Source: Blastococcus saxobsidens DD2 (lineage in GTDB: Bacteria > Actinomycetota > Actinomycetes > Mycobacteriales > Geodermatophilaceae). Taken from it: a stretch of DNA of 64,000 nt. The stretch is taken from contig NC_016943.1 in NCBI RefSeq assembly GCF_000284015.1, positions 1,839,541 to 1,903,540 of the forward strand, read 5' to 3'. Position numbers and translations under genes: made by a program. Positions 57,075 through 64,000 of this stretch are shown piece by piece (positions within the stretch are counted from its first letter, which is position 1; each line of letters starts with the position of its first letter). The notes beneath the pieces were generated by a model that saw only the letters and a list, made by a program, of their open reading frames with translations, was not told where the DNA came from and did no database searches.

Positions 57075-57836
57075 TCAGCCCGGGGGAGCCGCCGCCGACC
57101 GTCGTCCGTCCGCCGTGGCCGACGGCTGACCGAGCTCCTGGCGCAGGGCGGCGATGTCGGCCCGCAGCGCGGCGACGTCGCGGCGGGTGGCCGCCTCGGA
57201 CTCGTCCTCGACCTCCTGCACCTTCTGGACCAGCCAGGACGCGACGGAGGCGGTCACCGTGCCCAGCAGGGCGATCCCGACCAGCATCAGCCCGGCCGCG
57301 ATCGCCCGGCCGGTCGTGGTCACCGGGAACCGGTCGCCGTACCCGACGGTGGTCACCGTCGCGAACGACCACCACACGGCGTCACCGAAGCCGGTGATGT
57401 TCGCGTCGGGATGGTCCCGTTCCGCGTCGAGGACTGCGAGGGCGGCCATGATCATGACCAGCACCGTCGCCGACCCCACGAAGGTGAGCACCCGACCCCG
57501 CAGCGCCGCGCCGGCGTAGCGGTTGAGCACGCTGAGCACCGTGACCAGCCGCAGCAGGCGCAGCGGTCGCAGCATCGGCAGGACCACGACGGCCAGGTCC
57601 AGCAGGTGGGTGCGGACGAACCGCGCCCGGTCGTTCGCGAGCAGCAGCCGGACGACGTAGTCGACGGCGAACGCGGCCCAGGTTGCCCACGCGACGACCT
57701 CGCAGGCGGTCCGCCACGGCCGGGGCAGGTCGGGGTCGAGAATCGGCCATGCGTAGGCGGCGAGGAACAGGAGCGAGGCGGCGGTCAGCGGCCACTCCGC
57801 CGTCCGTTCCCAGCGTTCGAGGCGGGTAGGGGGCAC
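57075..57836 (-). CDS. Potassium channel-like ion transporter
   Basis: The 253-residue membrane protein has six helices. The fourth-helix region is Arg-rich (Leu-Arg-Pro-Leu-Arg-Leu-Leu-Arg-Leu), a voltage-sensor pattern, and the pore loop is Thr-Thr-Val-Gly-Tyr-Gly-Asp, the K+ selectivity filter. A coiled-coil tail follows (about residues 210-240). This is a Kv-type six-helix channel of bacteria. GTG 57836 was chosen; the upstream frame overlaps the lipase gene and has no ribosome site. It lies just downstream of that lipase-like gene. Confidence 0.88.
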   Translation of the reverse strand: MPPTRLERWERTAEWPLTAASLLFLAAYAWPILDPDLPRPWRTACEVVAWATWAAFAVDYVVRLLLANDRARFVRTHLLDLAVVVLPMLRPLRLLRLVTVLSVLNRYAGAALRGRVLTFVGSATVLVMIMAALAVLDAERDHPDANITGFGDAVWWSFATVTTVGYGDRFPVTTTGRAIAAGLMLVGIALLGTVTASVASWLVQKVQEVEDESEAATRRDVAALRADIAALRQELGQPSATADGRRSAAAPPG

Positions 57837-57862
57837 CCGCCGAGGATCCCACCGGCCGTTCG

Positions 57863-58675
57863 TCAGGCGGCCGAGCGGGAGGAGATGGTGTCCGGGCCGG
57901 GGGCCGCCGGCATGGCGGGCTTGGGGAAGGCGGGGCGCAGGAACGCCGGGGCCCTGAACGGCTCCCACTCGCCCTCGGGCTGGGCCAGCCGGTCGGCGAT
58001 CGCCCAGAGCGCCGCCGGGTGGTGGCCGATGCCCAGGTGGCTGGCGGTGACGGCGATGTTCTCGCAGCGCTCGCCGGGCACGTTCAGGCAGGTCTGCCAG
58101 TGCACGATCCCGTCGAAGTGCGAGTAGATGGAGGTCGCGGGCACCGGCAGCGGGCACCCCTCGGACTCCAGCGGGTACGGACGCTGCTCCACGTGCAGGT
58201 GGGCGTAGCGGTCGTACACCTTGCTGGCCCGGGTCTGGCTGTGCCGCTCGATCCGGAACGGGCTGCCGAGCGTGATCACCTGGCGCACCGCGTCGGGGCA
58301 CTGACGGGCGAGGTCGCGGGCGAAGATGCCGCCCAGGCTCCAGCCGATCACCGTGACCTCGCGGCGGTACCGGCCGTGCAGGTAGTCCAGCTTGTCGCGC
58401 AGGCCGTTCACGCACGTGGCGGTCGGGCCGATGTTGCGGCCCAGCCCCCAGCCGTGCACGCGGTAGCCCAGCCGACGGAGCGTCGCGCGGAGCACCCGGG
58501 TGGAGCGGTCGTCGGCCAGCAGCCCGGGCAGGACCAGCACCGGGTGCCCGTCGCCCTTGGGCAGCCGCTGGGCCAGCGGGCGCGCGGCCAGGTAGAGGCC
58601 GTAGTCCGCGACCGCCCGCCCGGGCTCGCTCAGATAGAGCGGGAGCGTCGGACCGTCACCCTGCTGTCGTGCCAC
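57863..58675 (-). CDS. Lipase-like alpha/beta hydrolase
   Basis: The 270-residue protein has Val-Leu-Val-Leu-Pro-Gly-Leu-Leu-Ala-Asp near residue 48, and Val-Ile-Gly-Trp-Ser-Leu-Gly-Gly with the serine nucleophile near residue 113. Asp and His candidates lie in Ser-His-Phe-Asp-Gly-Ile-Val and Ser-His-Leu-Gly-Ile-Gly-His-His. The overall plan resembles triacylglycerol lipase/PGAP1-like proteins without a signal peptide. GTG 58675 has AGGAGG at a good distance. It is divergent from another hydrolase at 58895. Confidence 0.85.
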   Translation of the reverse strand: MARQQGDGPTLPLYLSEPGRAVADYGLYLAARPLAQRLPKGDGHPVLVLPGLLADDRSTRVLRATLRRLGYRVHGWGLGRNIGPTATCVNGLRDKLDYLHGRYRREVTVIGWSLGGIFARDLARQCPDAVRQVITLGSPFRIERHSQTRASKVYDRYAHLHVEQRPYPLESEGCPLPVPATSIYSHFDGIVHWQTCLNVPGERCENIAVTASHLGIGHHPAALWAIADRLAQPEGEWEPFRAPAFLRPAFPKPAMPAAPGPDTISSRSAA

Positions 58676-58894
58676 GTCGTCCTCCTGGCTGCCGTCCGTT
58701 GGTGGAACCGCTGTACCAATGTGCGTCCTGGCTCACACTCGGGGGGCCTCCCGCGCGCACAGATGTTGCCGAACTGTGTCCTGCGTCATATCAGACGTCG
58801 TCGTTCCGCTGGTGGGCGCGCGGAGGGCCGGTGCTGCGGTCGCTGGCAGGACGTGCCACCGTACGGGCGGCCTGACACGGGGAGAGGGGTACCG

Positions 58895-59806
58895 ATGGCG
58901 GAGAGCGGCGTGCCGGGACGCAGCAGCACCGTGGACCTGGACGGGCCGGTGCACTACGTCGACTTCGGCGGCCCGGAGGAGGGGCCGGCGGTCGTGCTCG
59001 TGCACGGGCTGGGTGGCTCGCACCTGAACTGGGACCTCGTCGCGCCGCTGCTGCAGGACCACGCGCGCGTGTGGGCGATCGACCTGCCGGGCTTCGGGCG
59101 CAGCGAGCCGGGGAGCCGCAAGGCCAGCGTGACGGCGAACGTCGGCGTCCTGCACCGCTTCCTCACCGAGGTGGTCGACGAGCCGGCCGTGCTGGTCGGC
59201 AACTCGATGGGCGGGATGATCTCCATCCTCGAGGCGGGGGAGCGCCCGGAGGCGGTGCGCGGCCTGGTGCTGCTCGACCCCGCCGTCCCCGGTCCCCGCC
59301 GTGCCCTCGACCCGCTCGTCGCGGTCACCTTCGCCCTCTACGCGATCCCCTTCGTCGGGGAGCGGTTCCTCTCGTGGCGGCGGCAGCGCCGGACGGCGCT
59401 CGGTCGCGTGCGCGAGATGCTGCACCTGGTGGGCGTCGACCCCGACCAGCTGCCGGCACACGTCATCGACCGCTCGGTCACCCTCCTCGAGGAACGGCGC
59501 GACGTCGCCGGCATGGACCGCGCCTTCCTGGCCGCCGCCCGCTCGTTGCTGCGGGTGCTGGCCGATCCGCGTCGCTACCGCTCGGCGATGGCGTCCATCG
59601 ACGTCCCCGTGCTGCTGGTCCACGGCGACCGCGACCGGCTCGTGTCCGTGCAGGCGGCCCGGGACATCGCCGCCCGTCACCCCGACTGGCGCTACTCCGA
59701 GTGGGCCGGAGTGGGCCACGTACCGCAGCTGCAGGAACCGGAGCGGCTGGCCGACGAGCTGCTCGACTGGATGCGCGGATCCGCGTTGACCCGCGCCCCG
59801 GCCTGA
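58895..59806 (+). CDS. Alpha/beta hydrolase
   Basis: The 303-residue enzyme has the full alpha/beta hydrolase set: Leu-Val-His-Gly-Leu-Gly-Gly-Ser, Asp-Leu-Pro-Gly-Phe-Gly-Arg-Ser, the nucleophile elbow Gly-Asn-Ser-Met-Gly-Gly, Asp in His-Gly-Asp-Arg-Asp-Arg, and His in Gly-Val-Gly-His-Val-Pro. The substrate is unknown. ATG 58895 has GGAGAGGGG upstream. It converges with the epimerase remnant. Confidence 0.9.
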   Translation: MAESGVPGRSSTVDLDGPVHYVDFGGPEEGPAVVLVHGLGGSHLNWDLVAPLLQDHARVWAIDLPGFGRSEPGSRKASVTANVGVLHRFLTEVVDEPAVLVGNSMGGMISILEAGERPEAVRGLVLLDPAVPGPRRALDPLVAVTFALYAIPFVGERFLSWRRQRRTALGRVREMLHLVGVDPDQLPAHVIDRSVTLLEERRDVAGMDRAFLAAARSLLRVLADPRRYRSAMASIDVPVLLVHGDRDRLVSVQAARDIAARHPDWRYSEWAGVGHVPQLQEPERLADELLDWMRGSALTRAPA

Positions 59807-59825
59807 GGTCTAGCCCCGGGGGCGG

Positions 59826-60451
59826 TCAGCCGCCGGGACGGAGCGTGTCCCGCAGTGCCTCCAGCCCGGTGTACCGGGGTGTCCACCCGAGCTCCTCGCG
59901 GGCCCGGGTGGTGTCCATGATCGCCGGCCGGCCGGCGGCCTCGATCCACTCGGCCGCCGGCGGGAGGAACGGCAGCCGCGCGACCGCCCGCGCCGCCGCC
60001 TGTGCGGGCGCGGCGGGGAGGGGGATCGGGATCACACCGAGCTCCCGGGCGACATCGGCGGCGGTCAGCACGCCGTCGCCGGCGATGTTGTACGCCCCGG
60101 GCGGGCCGGCGCCGAGCACGCACAGCAGCAGGGCCTGACCGACGTCGTCCTCGTGGATGAACTGGAGCGGGTGCTGCGGCACGAGCAGCGGCACCGGCAC
60201 CGGCAGCGGGCCGGGCCGGTCGAACAGGCGACGCCCCAGCGGGATCGGGGTCGCGCACGTCGCCCTGCCGGTAGTCCATCTTGGTCCAGCCGCGCTCGGC
60301 CGGGTCGAACGGCCGGCGGGCGATGCCGATGACCCGGGGCCACCCGGTCGTCGTCCTGGAGCAGGGGCACCAGCCCGGCGCCGAACGTGCCCGTCGGCCC
60401 GGTGACGGCGACGGTGAGGCCGCCGTCGTGGCGCTGCTCGGCCGGACTCAC
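59826..60451 (-). pseudogene. NAD-dependent epimerase/dehydratase remnant with internal deletion
   Basis: Three pieces of an SDR-type epimerase are found in three frames. An N-terminal Rossmann strand starts from GTG 60451 (Val-Thr-Gly-Pro-Thr-Gly-Thr-Phe-Gly). Next comes Ile-Gly-Ile-Ala-Arg-Arg-Pro-Phe-Asp-Pro...Asp-Val-Arg-Asp-Pro in a second frame, after an extra C near 60338. The C-terminal part (Phe-Ile-His-Glu-Asp-Asp-Val-Gly-Gln onward) lies in a third. The catalytic Tyr-x-x-x-Lys region, about 150 residues, is missing at a junction near 60245. It overlaps the wax-ester synthase stop by 4 bp, so the pair was once coupled. Confidence 0.8.
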
Positions 60452-61902
60452 CGGGCGCCGGCCCGCGCGGAGCGCCTGCCCTTCGGCTGGGCGACGTCCG
60501 GCGTGGCCTGGTCGGCGCGCGCGTACTCCAGCAGCTCCTCGATGCCCCGCCGGATGCCGCCGGAGAGGACGTCGACGTCGGGGAAGGCGTCGAAGTCGGC
60601 GTTGATGCCGAAGGTCATCCGGTTCAGGTAGCTGAAGATGCCGATGGAGCAGCGGGTGCCACCGGCGATCGGCACGTAGGCGTGTGCGGTGCACATCCGC
60701 CGGCCGAGGACGTACAGCGGCACGCGCGGCCCCGGCACGTTCGTGGTCACCGCCTGGCACCACATCTGGCCGGCCCTGACCGCCGACCGCACGCCCATCG
60801 ACAGCAGCGTGGGCGCCACGAAGTCGCCCATCGAGATGATCGACGGCACGTCGACGGCCTGCATCGCCCGCTTGTACTCGTCCATCTGGCCGCGGACGGC
60901 CTGCAGTCGGGAGACGGGATCGGGGTCGCCGACCGGGAGATCGACGAAGACGCAGGAGACCTGGTTGTCCAGCGATCCGCGCTGCTTCTCCGAGCGCACC
61001 GACACGGGCACCATCGACCGGACCACGAGCCGTTCGGAGGAGAGCTCGCCGCGGCCCTGCAGCAGGTCGCGGAAGCCCCTGGTGATCGCGGTCAGGACGA
61101 CGTCGTTGACGGTGCCGCCCAGCGCGGTCCGGACGGCCTTGAACTCCTCGAACTGCCCGTCCGTCCAGGCCCAGCGCCGGTGCGGCCCGATCGGGCCGTT
61201 CAGCGACCGCGCCGTGGGGGTGGCCGCCTGCTTGGCCAGCGACGGCAGCGTCTGGGCGAGCGTGCGCCCGGACTCGGTGAAGCCGCGCACGCCGCGGACG
61301 GCGGTGCCGACGCTCGGCAGGCTGGTGAGGGTCCGCATCGGCTGGGCGGCCGCCTCGGCGACCGCACCGGCGACGAGGGTCACCGACGACGGGTCGCGGC
61401 GCGGCGTCCAGTCCCGGGGCTCGTCGTGCGTCGCCTCCGGGTCGAGGTCGAACATCAGCTGCATCAGGTCGGTGCCGGCGACGCCGTCGACCATGCAGTG
61501 GTGGACCTTGGAGATGATCGCCCAGCGCCCCTCGGCCAGGCCCTCCACGAGCCACAGCTCCCACAGCGGCTTCGCCATGTCCAGGCGCTGCCCGAGCACC
61601 CGGCCGGCGAGGTTCCGCAGCTGCTCGTCGTTGCCGGGAGAGGGCACCGCGGTGTGCCGGACGTGGTACAGGATCTGGAAGTGCGGGTCGTCGACCCACA
61701 TCGGACGGCCCAGCTGCAGCGGGACCTCGCGCACCCGCTGCCGGTACCGCGGCACGAGGGGCAGCTTGCTCAGCAGCAGGCGCACCACGTCGCCGTAGCT
61801 CGGGGCCGGGCCGTCGAAGACGGCCACCGACCCCACGTGCATGGGGGTGTTCTCGCTCTCCGCGAAGTAGAACCCGCTGTCGAGGGCGCTCATGCGGTCC
61901 AC
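60448..61902 (-). CDS. Wax ester synthase/diacylglycerol acyltransferase (WS/DGAT)
   Basis: The 484-residue acyltransferase joins acyl-CoA to diacylglycerol or long alcohols to make storage lipid. The active-site His-His-Cys-Met-Val-Asp-Gly lies near residue 135, and Asn-Asp-Val-Val-Leu-Thr and Val-Pro-Gly-Pro later on are family marks. The length is normal. GTG 61902 has GAGGAG upstream. Its partner epimerase gene is degraded, and lipases or hydrolases surround it, which suggests a lipid-handling neighbourhood. Confidence 0.92.
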   Translation of the reverse strand: MDRMSALDSGFYFAESENTPMHVGSVAVFDGPAPSYGDVVRLLLSKLPLVPRYRQRVREVPLQLGRPMWVDDPHFQILYHVRHTAVPSPGNDEQLRNLAGRVLGQRLDMAKPLWELWLVEGLAEGRWAIISKVHHCMVDGVAGTDLMQLMFDLDPEATHDEPRDWTPRRDPSSVTLVAGAVAEAAAQPMRTLTSLPSVGTAVRGVRGFTESGRTLAQTLPSLAKQAATPTARSLNGPIGPHRRWAWTDGQFEEFKAVRTALGGTVNDVVLTAITRGFRDLLQGRGELSSERLVVRSMVPVSVRSEKQRGSLDNQVSCVFVDLPVGDPDPVSRLQAVRGQMDEYKRAMQAVDVPSIISMGDFVAPTLLSMGVRSAVRAGQMWCQAVTTNVPGPRVPLYVLGRRMCTAHAYVPIAGGTRCSIGIFSYLNRMTFGINADFDAFPDVDVLSGGIRRGIEELLEYARADQATPDVAQPKGRRSARAGAR

Positions 61903-62045
61903 GTCTCACTCCTCGCCGCCCCGGTCGCCTCTGACCAGAGCCGTCGCACGTCTCGGCCGGCAGCCGAAGTTATGTGTGTCGCGCAGTACGCGCAGACCGG
62001 TCGTGTGGTCGCGACCACATCCTGGGGTGCCCGGGATCCGGGCCG

Positions 62046-64000
62046 TCAACCGGCCTTCCGCGTCCGGTGCTCCACGCGGTCGAGCAGGTCGAGGAGGGCG
62101 CGGTCGACCACGGCCCGGCGGGTGAGGTTGACGCTGTGACCGGCCCCCGGCACCACCACCAGCTCGGCGTCCGCCCCGATCGCCTCGGCGATCCGGCGGC
62201 CGTGGGCGGCGGGAGTGAGCCGGTCGTGGGTCCCGGCCACGACCGTGACCGGCACCCGGCGCAGCACCGGCAGGGCGGCGGTCTCGTCGTGGTCGAGGAA
62301 CGTCGCGTAGAACGCCATCGTCACCGGCAGCGGGGTCTCCTCGAGCAACCGCTGGACCATGCGCACGCTGCGTGGGTCGGCGTCGTCCCGGCCGAACAGC
62401 AGCCGGCGGATGGCCCGGCGGCCGAGCCATGTGTCCCGCCGGCGCCGCCGCTCCAGGAACGGCGCCAGCAGCTGGAGCAGCCGGAGGTACAGCGACAGCA
62501 GACCCAGCCGGCGGCCCGTCTTCACGAGGAACCCGGCCGGGCCGGTGTCGACCAGCCCGCCGGCGGAGGTGGCCAGGAGCAACGCACCGACGACGCGGGT
62601 GCCGAACAGCTCCGGACGCTGCCGGGCGAGCGCCAGGATGCTCATGCCGCCCATGGAGTGCCCGGCGAGCACGACCGGCCCGCTGGGGACGACGGCGTCG
62701 AGCACCTGGCCCAGGTCCTGCCCGGTCCGGTCGATCGTGGCCCGGGTGAGCGGCGTCCAGCCGGAGCGACCGTGGCCGCGCTGGTCCCACAGCACCAGGC
62801 GGGCCCGGCCGCGCAGCGCTTCCCGCTGCACCTCCCACTCCGCCAGCCGGGCGGTGAACCCGTGGCAGAGGACGACGGTCAGCGGTGCATCCGTGTCTCC
62901 GCCCGCCCCACCGCCCCCGGCGGGGCCGTCGAACTCCACGTGCAGGTCGACGCCGTCGTCGGTGGTCACCGTCCGGGACCCGGGTGGGGGCGGCCCGTCG
63001 AGCGGGGGCAGGGTCAGCGGCGGCGGGTCCTTCGGCACGGGGCCATCCCAGAGGGCGGTGCCGCCGGGCGCAACCGGGGGAGCGGCTCGGTGCCCGGTGC
63101 GGCGGCCGGGCGCGGCCTCGCGGACCAGCCGGCGGGCGGCGTCCACCTCGCGGGCCACGGGGGCGAGCACGCCCTCGGCGTGCAGCTCGGCGTCGTCGAC
63201 GGCCCCCGGGGTCCGGACGTCGTCCTCCAACCGGCGGATCGCCCGGCGCAGCACCGCGACCTGCGCCGGGTCGGGGGCCGGCTCGCCGCCGCGGGTGGCG
63301 ATCACCGCCTCGGTGACCGCGTCGGAGGTGCGCTCCAGCTGCACGATCACCGGCCACCAGGCGGCCGCACGGGTGCTGATCGGAGGGGGCTCGGCCAGCC
63401 GCCGCTGCAGCTGGGTCTGCAGTTCGGTGAGCGCGCGGTAGTTCCGCCGGCGGGCGCGGCGGCGCTCGACCGGGCCGCCCGTGAACGCGGCGTCGACGAA
63501 GGCATCGAGGGCCAGCACCGCATCCCGGAGGGCCTCGTCCAGCGGCGCCCGCCAGGTCTGCGGCCAGAGCAGGTAGCCGAACACGAGCACGATCGCGCAG
63601 CCGACCAGCGTGTCCAGCAGGCGCGCAGCGACCAGCCCCGGTTCGCTCGGCAGCGCGAGGTCGAGCAGCAGGATGATCAGCGGCGTCTGGAAGACGGAGA
63701 ACATCCCGAAGTTCGTGTCGCGGGCCCACGGCAGCACGGCCGCCGAGACCGTGAGCGCGGCAAGCACCCAGGCGTCGTGGGGCAGCACGACCAGCAGCGC
63801 CGAGCCCAGCAGCACCCCGAGGAGCGTGCCGACGCCGCGCTGCACGGCCCGGGTGAAGACCGAGCCGAAGTCCGGCTTCAGGATGATGGCGACGGTGAGC
63901 AGCACCCAGTACGGGCGCTCGATGGGCAGGTACTGACGGACGATCTCGGCCACGGTCATGCACAGCGAGAGCCGGACGGCGAAGCTGCGGGTGTCACGGC
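62046..64000 (-). CDS. FUSC-type membrane protein fused to alpha/beta hydrolase (partial)
   Basis: The frame is open through the right edge, so the true start is outside; an internal ATG at 63957-63959 is probably not the start because Phe-Ala-Val-Arg-Leu-Ser-Leu lies before it in frame. The N-terminal part shown has several membrane helices with Pro-Tyr-Trp-Val-Leu-Leu-Thr-Val-Ala-Ile-Ile-Leu-Lys-Pro-Asp-Phe-Gly, a FUSC (fusaric-acid-resistance-like) signature. A linker follows. From about residue 335 there is a hydrolase with Leu-Cys-His-Gly-Phe-Thr, Gly-His-Ser-Met-Gly-Gly and Gly-Ala-Gly-His-Ser. The fusion could couple membrane transport with ester hydrolysis (inference). Confidence 0.85.
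   Translation of the reverse strand, partial: RDTRSFAVRLSLCMTVAEIVRQYLPIERPYWVLLTVAIILKPDFGSVFTRAVQRGVGTLLGVLLGSALLVVLPHDAWVLAALTVSAAVLPWARDTNFGMFSVFQTPLIILLLDLALPSEPGLVAARLLDTLVGCAIVLVFGYLLWPQTWRAPLDEALRDAVLALDAFVDAAFTGGPVERRRARRRNYRALTELQTQLQRRLAEPPPISTRAAAWWPVIVQLERTSDAVTEAVIATRGGEPAPDPAQVAVLRRAIRRLEDDVRTPGAVDDAELHAEGVLAPVAREVDAARRLVREAAPGRRTGHRAAPPVAPGGTALWDGPVPKDPPPLTLPPLDGPPPPGSRTVTTDDGVDLHVEFDGPAGGGGAGGDTDAPLTVVLCHGFTARLAEWEVQREALRGRARLVLWDQRGHGRSGWTPLTRATIDRTGQDLGQVLDAVVPSGPVVLAGHSMGGMSILALARQRPELFGTRVVGALLLATSAGGLVDTGPAGFLVKTGRRLGLLSLYLRLLQLLAPFLERRRRRDTWLGRRAIRRLLFGRDDADPRSVRMVQRLLEETPLPVTMAFYATFLDHDETAALPVLRRVPVTVVAGTHDRLTPAAHGRRIAEAIGADAELVVVPGAGHSVNLTRRAVVDRALLDLLDRVEHRTRKAG

Noticed and set aside
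1-64000. CRISPR arrays, transposases or insertion sequences
   Set aside because: No regularly spaced direct repeats with spacers, no transposase motifs and no IS-type terminal repeats were seen.

Overview
The window comes from a very GC-rich actinobacterium. It carries a mycothiol-dependent maleylpyruvate-isomerase-like enzyme, the actinobacterial fatty-acid locus fasR-fabD-fabH-acpP-fabF-accD, homodimeric aceE, DUF3145 and DUF3052 proteins, and a c-di-AMP riboswitch in front of an M23 peptidase. Gene style suggests a Geodermatophilaceae-like organism (Blastococcus, Modestobacter or Geodermatophilus); this is an inference from gene content.

The window has two halves. Positions 1 to about 39.7 kb look like the right end of a genomic island or integrative element. 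A tyrosine integrase (38705-39631, minus) lies beside the 3' end of a tRNA gene with anticodon CAT (39701-39777), the classic integration arrangement. The other island end is not visible and probably lies left of the window. Positions 39.7-64 kb look like ordinary chromosome.

The island is dominated by metal handling. It has a copper ATPase fused to a cupredoxin domain (298), BrkB, DUF3105 and DUF305 proteins, and an ACR3/BASS-type permease (6420). A Cd/Pb/Zn-type P-type ATPase with an lspA partner (8065, 10026) follows a frameshifted ArsR regulator. There is also a Ca2+/cation antiporter-like protein, an intact CmtR-like sensor (16438), CadD (18733), two more DUF305 proteins, a cytosolic Csp3-like copper-storage protein (21525), and another ArsR regulator (22050) facing it across a palindrome. 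Several genes are decaying: the ArsR at 7656, a PaaK-like ligase at 16916 and a MerR remnant at 34852. Three overlapping small genes near the integrase (35182-37222), one with zinc-ribbon and helix-turn-helix features, may serve the element itself.

The most unusual system is the tightly packed operon at 22606-30927. It encodes complex-I-type membrane subunits NuoA, H, J, K, L, M and N, but none of the recognisable redox subunits B, C, D, E, F, G or I. In the place of NuoB/C/D sits one 382-residue protein (22938). Its ends weakly resemble NuoB and NuoD, it has a single cysteine, and its centre is an acidic linker with repeated Met-Asp-His-Gly motifs. The same MDHG motif occurs in the DUF305 lipoprotein two genes away from the copper-storage protein. 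I read this as a candidate redox-free, ion-translocating complex-I relative linked to metal stress.

The chromosomal half contains a riboswitch-controlled cell-wall hydrolase, DUF3145, and the type II fatty-acid operon, in which FabD has a C-terminal biotinyl-like domain without its lysine. Next come the regulator FasR with a perfect 17-bp palindrome before fabD, a pirin, an M20 peptidase, pyruvate dehydrogenase E1, a peroxiredoxin, tRNA-Val(TAC), a K+ channel-like protein and several alpha/beta hydrolases. A wax-ester synthase/DGAT is followed by a deleted epimerase remnant, and a FUSC-hydrolase fusion runs off the right edge.
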